Source: Candidatus Nomurabacteria bacterium (GTDB lineage: Bacteria; Patescibacteriota; Minisyncoccia; Phycocordibacterales; CAIJYI01). From it: a DNA stretch of 39,414 bases. Shown one piece after another: positions 37,898-39,414 of this stretch. Position 1 is the stretch's first letter. The number at the start of each line of letters is the position of its first letter. Location of the stretch: contig CALREZ010000001.1 of NCBI GenBank assembly GCA_943356445.1, forward strand, positions 79,818 through 119,231. The letters are read 5' to 3'. The translations under genes were made by a program, and so were the position numbers. A model generated the notes under the pieces. The model saw nothing but the letters and a program-made list of their open reading frames with translations. It was not told the origin of the DNA and did not search any database.

Positions 37898-39265
37898 ATG
37901 AAAAAACAAAACTTTCTCTTTTTACTTTTTATCTTACTCTTATCTGCCGTCTTGCTTTCTCCTCGGGCTTTTCTCCGTGCACAATCGGCCTGTGAAAGAG
38001 GCGCGCTTATCAGTCCGAACGATAAAGCTGCGCTGCAAATAGCACTTGATGAATGCAATAAAGAAATAACGGCGCAAGACCAGCTCTTGCAGGGGAAACA
38101 GCAGGAACGCGTTTCTTACGAACGCGACGTCTCCATTTTGGGCGCTCAAATAAAAAAAGCGCAGGCTTCCATTAATGCGCGCAATATCATCATAGGGAGA
38201 TTGAAAGAAAACATCACCGAAAAAACGCAGGTCATTGAAGTCCTTTCGGATAAAATCTCCAGAGAAAAAGACTCGGTCGCTCAGCTTCTGAGGAAGATCA
38301 ACGAAATTGATCAGGCTTCCATGGCGGAGGTTGTTTTGTCAAAAAAGAATCTTTCCGATTTTTTCCTTGATATTGATTCGTTCAATTCCATAAAAGACAG
38401 TCTTCGCGAATCGCTTATCTCCATAGGAAAAGATAAAGAGCAGACCGAAACGGAAAGGGCCGCTCTGGAGGAAACCCAAAGAAAAGAAGCCGATGCTCGC
38501 GCGGAATTGGAAGCGCAGAAACGCGTCGTGCAAAAGAATGAAAAAGAAAAAGCGCAGCTGCTTTCCATTACCAAAAACAAAGAGAAAGAATATCAAAAAA
38601 TACTCTCTGAGAAAAAAGCGCTCTCCGCAAAGATTCGCGCCGCGCTCTTTGAATTGCGCGACAGCGATGGCATTCAATTCGGACAGGCCTACGAATATGC
38701 TTTGGAATCATACAGAAAAACGGGCGTTCGGCCGGCTTTCCTTCTCGCCATATTCAGCCAAGAAACCAGCTTCGGCAAAAATGTCGGTTCGTGCTATCTG
38801 AGAGATACGACTACGGGAGCCGGCGTCGGGATGAATACGGGAAAGAATTTTGCCAAGGTGATGAAACCGGGACGAGACATTGAACCGTTCCTCTCCATTA
38901 CGAGCGCTCTCGGGCGCGACCCGTTCAATACGCGCGTATCTTGCCCTCAGGAAGTCGGGTATGGCGGAGCGATGGGGCCGGCGCAATTTATTCCTTCCAC
39001 CTGGGTCGGAATGCAGCGAAGCGTTTCAAATATGCTCGGCAAAGCGCAGGTTGACCCATGGAACGCCGAAGACGCCTTTATGGCCGCATCAATTTATCTC
39101 CGAGATCTCGGCGCCGGAAAAGGCGGATACAGCGCCGAAAGAGATGCCGCTTGCCGTTATTTCTCAGGAAGCCGATGCAGCGCTTCCTCATTCGTGGCGA
39201 ACTACGGGAATTCCGTTATTGCGAAAGCTACCAGCATTCAGGAAAACCAGATTGATAAACTCTAA
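37898..39265 (+). CDS. Exported coiled-coil lytic transglycosylase
   Basis: The 455-residue protein begins with a signal peptide (about residues 1-30). Residues about 45-245 are two long coiled-coil runs (KEITAQDQLLQGKQQERVSYE; KEADARAELEAQKRVVQKNE), separated by a short FtsX-contact-like segment (LSKKNLSDFFLDIDSFN). This is the arrangement of EnvC, CwlO and RipC. Instead of a LytM or NlpC/P60 domain, the C-terminus (about 262-455) is a lytic transglycosylase domain, LLAIFSQETSFGKNVG with the catalytic E289, then GAMGPAQFIPSTW and YLRDLGAGKGGY. The protein would cleave murein glycan strands and may be activated by FtsEX (inference). Six Cys occur downstream, which may form disulfides. Confidence 0.88.
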   Translation: MKKQNFLFLLFILLLSAVLLSPRAFLRAQSACERGALISPNDKAALQIALDECNKEITAQDQLLQGKQQERVSYERDVSILGAQIKKAQASINARNIIIGRLKENITEKTQVIEVLSDKISREKDSVAQLLRKINEIDQASMAEVVLSKKNLSDFFLDIDSFNSIKDSLRESLISIGKDKEQTETERAALEETQRKEADARAELEAQKRVVQKNEKEKAQLLSITKNKEKEYQKILSEKKALSAKIRAALFELRDSDGIQFGQAYEYALESYRKTGVRPAFLLAIFSQETSFGKNVGSCYLRDTTTGAGVGMNTGKNFAKVMKPGRDIEPFLSITSALGRDPFNTRVSCPQEVGYGGAMGPAQFIPSTWVGMQRSVSNMLGKAQVDPWNAEDAFMAASIYLRDLGAGKGGYSAERDAACRYFSGSRCSASSFVANYGNSVIAKATSIQENQIDKL

Positions 39266-39303
39266 GGTTTTACAAGGGCGTATCTTGTTTGCTTGAGATG
39301 GGG

Positions 39304-39332
39304 TTGCAAAATATCGCGTTTTACGGTATAGT
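39304..39332 (+). promoter_or_regulatory. rpmE promoter, short-leader arrangement
   Basis: TTGCAA (39304-39309) and TATAGT (39327-39332) are 17 bp apart. The ATG begins 8 nt after the -10. Confidence 0.65.
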
Positions 39333-39340
39333 GGCTCATT

Positions 39341-39414
39341 ATGAAGAAAGCAATTCACCCAGCATATTATCCGGAGTCAAAAGCGAAATGCGTATGCGGC
39401 GCTGTTTTTACGGT
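39341..39414 (+). CDS. rpmE: 50S ribosomal protein bL31, N-terminus only
   Basis: The visible 24 residues read MKKAIHPAYYPESKAKCVCG followed by AVFT, which is the classic bL31 start (MKKDIHPxYYP). The C-x-C (residues 17 and 19) belongs to the zinc-binding C+ type of L31. The rest lies past the window edge. It has a good promoter and no SD. Confidence 0.9.
   Translation, partial: MKKAIHPAYYPESKAKCVCGAVFT

Noticed and set aside
39272-39288. Terminator after the transglycosylase gene
   Set aside because: The ACAAG/CTTGT stem is only 5 bp with a weak T-run.

Overview
The window looks like a chromosomal segment of a Patescibacteria/CPR bacterium, most likely of the Parcubacteria (Paceibacteria) group. 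This is inferred from the gene set: a DUF4015-type glycosidase, a stand-alone receiver, a carbamate kinase/transcarbamylase cluster beside a cyclic-2,3-diphosphoglycerate-synthetase-like GTPase, split transketolase and short intergenic gaps. It also fits the near absence of Shine-Dalgarno sequences before housekeeping genes. TGA is used as a stop (for example at 13127-13129, 13603-13605 and 30055-30057), so the code is standard. I saw no tRNA, rRNA, CRISPR array, transposase or integrase.

Layout. 1-531 (minus): secreted FMN-binding protein, cut by the window edge. 715-4035: cDPGS-like GTPase, carbamate kinase and a transcarbamylase with a non-canonical substrate loop. 4147-8231: receiver, rsmI, membrane protein, DUF4015 glycosidase, small SD gene, murB. 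8232-8788: AT-rich spacer, a 26-residue Lys/Ala peptide gene, a perfect 48-bp palindrome and the secA promoter. 8789-14066: secA, then a coupled operon of a PEP-synthase-like dikinase without its TIM barrel, a deaminase and an MTH1-like Nudix enzyme. 14105-18372: small membrane proteins, a P-type ATPase lacking the CPC motif, an ITPA-like pyrophosphatase, and a muramidase-like protein behind a structured leader. 18460-23633: glycerate 2-kinase, PEP synthase, enolase. 23688-26652: PIN protein with a probable frameshift, exported protein, gatB, small SD gene. 26750-31031: gap, rpiB, rpe, split transketolase. 31053-35362: exported protein, unknown protein, CDF transporter, small SD gene, PfkB kinase. 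35594-39414: class II fba, rplY, unknown protein, coiled-coil lytic transglycosylase, start of rpmE.

The metabolic genes make a coherent non-oxidative pentose phosphate plus lower glycolysis set: fba, rpiB, rpe, transketolase, gap, eno and ppsA, with glycerate 2-kinase feeding 2-phosphoglycerate into enolase. The carbamate kinase cluster could add substrate-level ATP from a carbamoylated compound. Three nucleotide-handling enzymes (deaminase, MTH1-like, ITPA-like) suggest pool cleaning and salvage. Envelope genes (murB, DUF4015 protein, two murein hydrolases, secA) make up much of the rest.

Two patterns run through the window. First, recognisable housekeeping genes lack an SD. Many follow an extended -10 of the form TGATATACT, and at least eight have the start codon only 6-9 nt after the -10, implying leaderless mRNAs. 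Seven poorly characterised genes instead have a recognisable -35 and a strong SD. Second, four intergenic spacers contain an A/G-rich arm, a 24-26 nt loop containing ATCG, and a T/C-rich arm. These and the 48-bp palindrome are the least explained DNA here.
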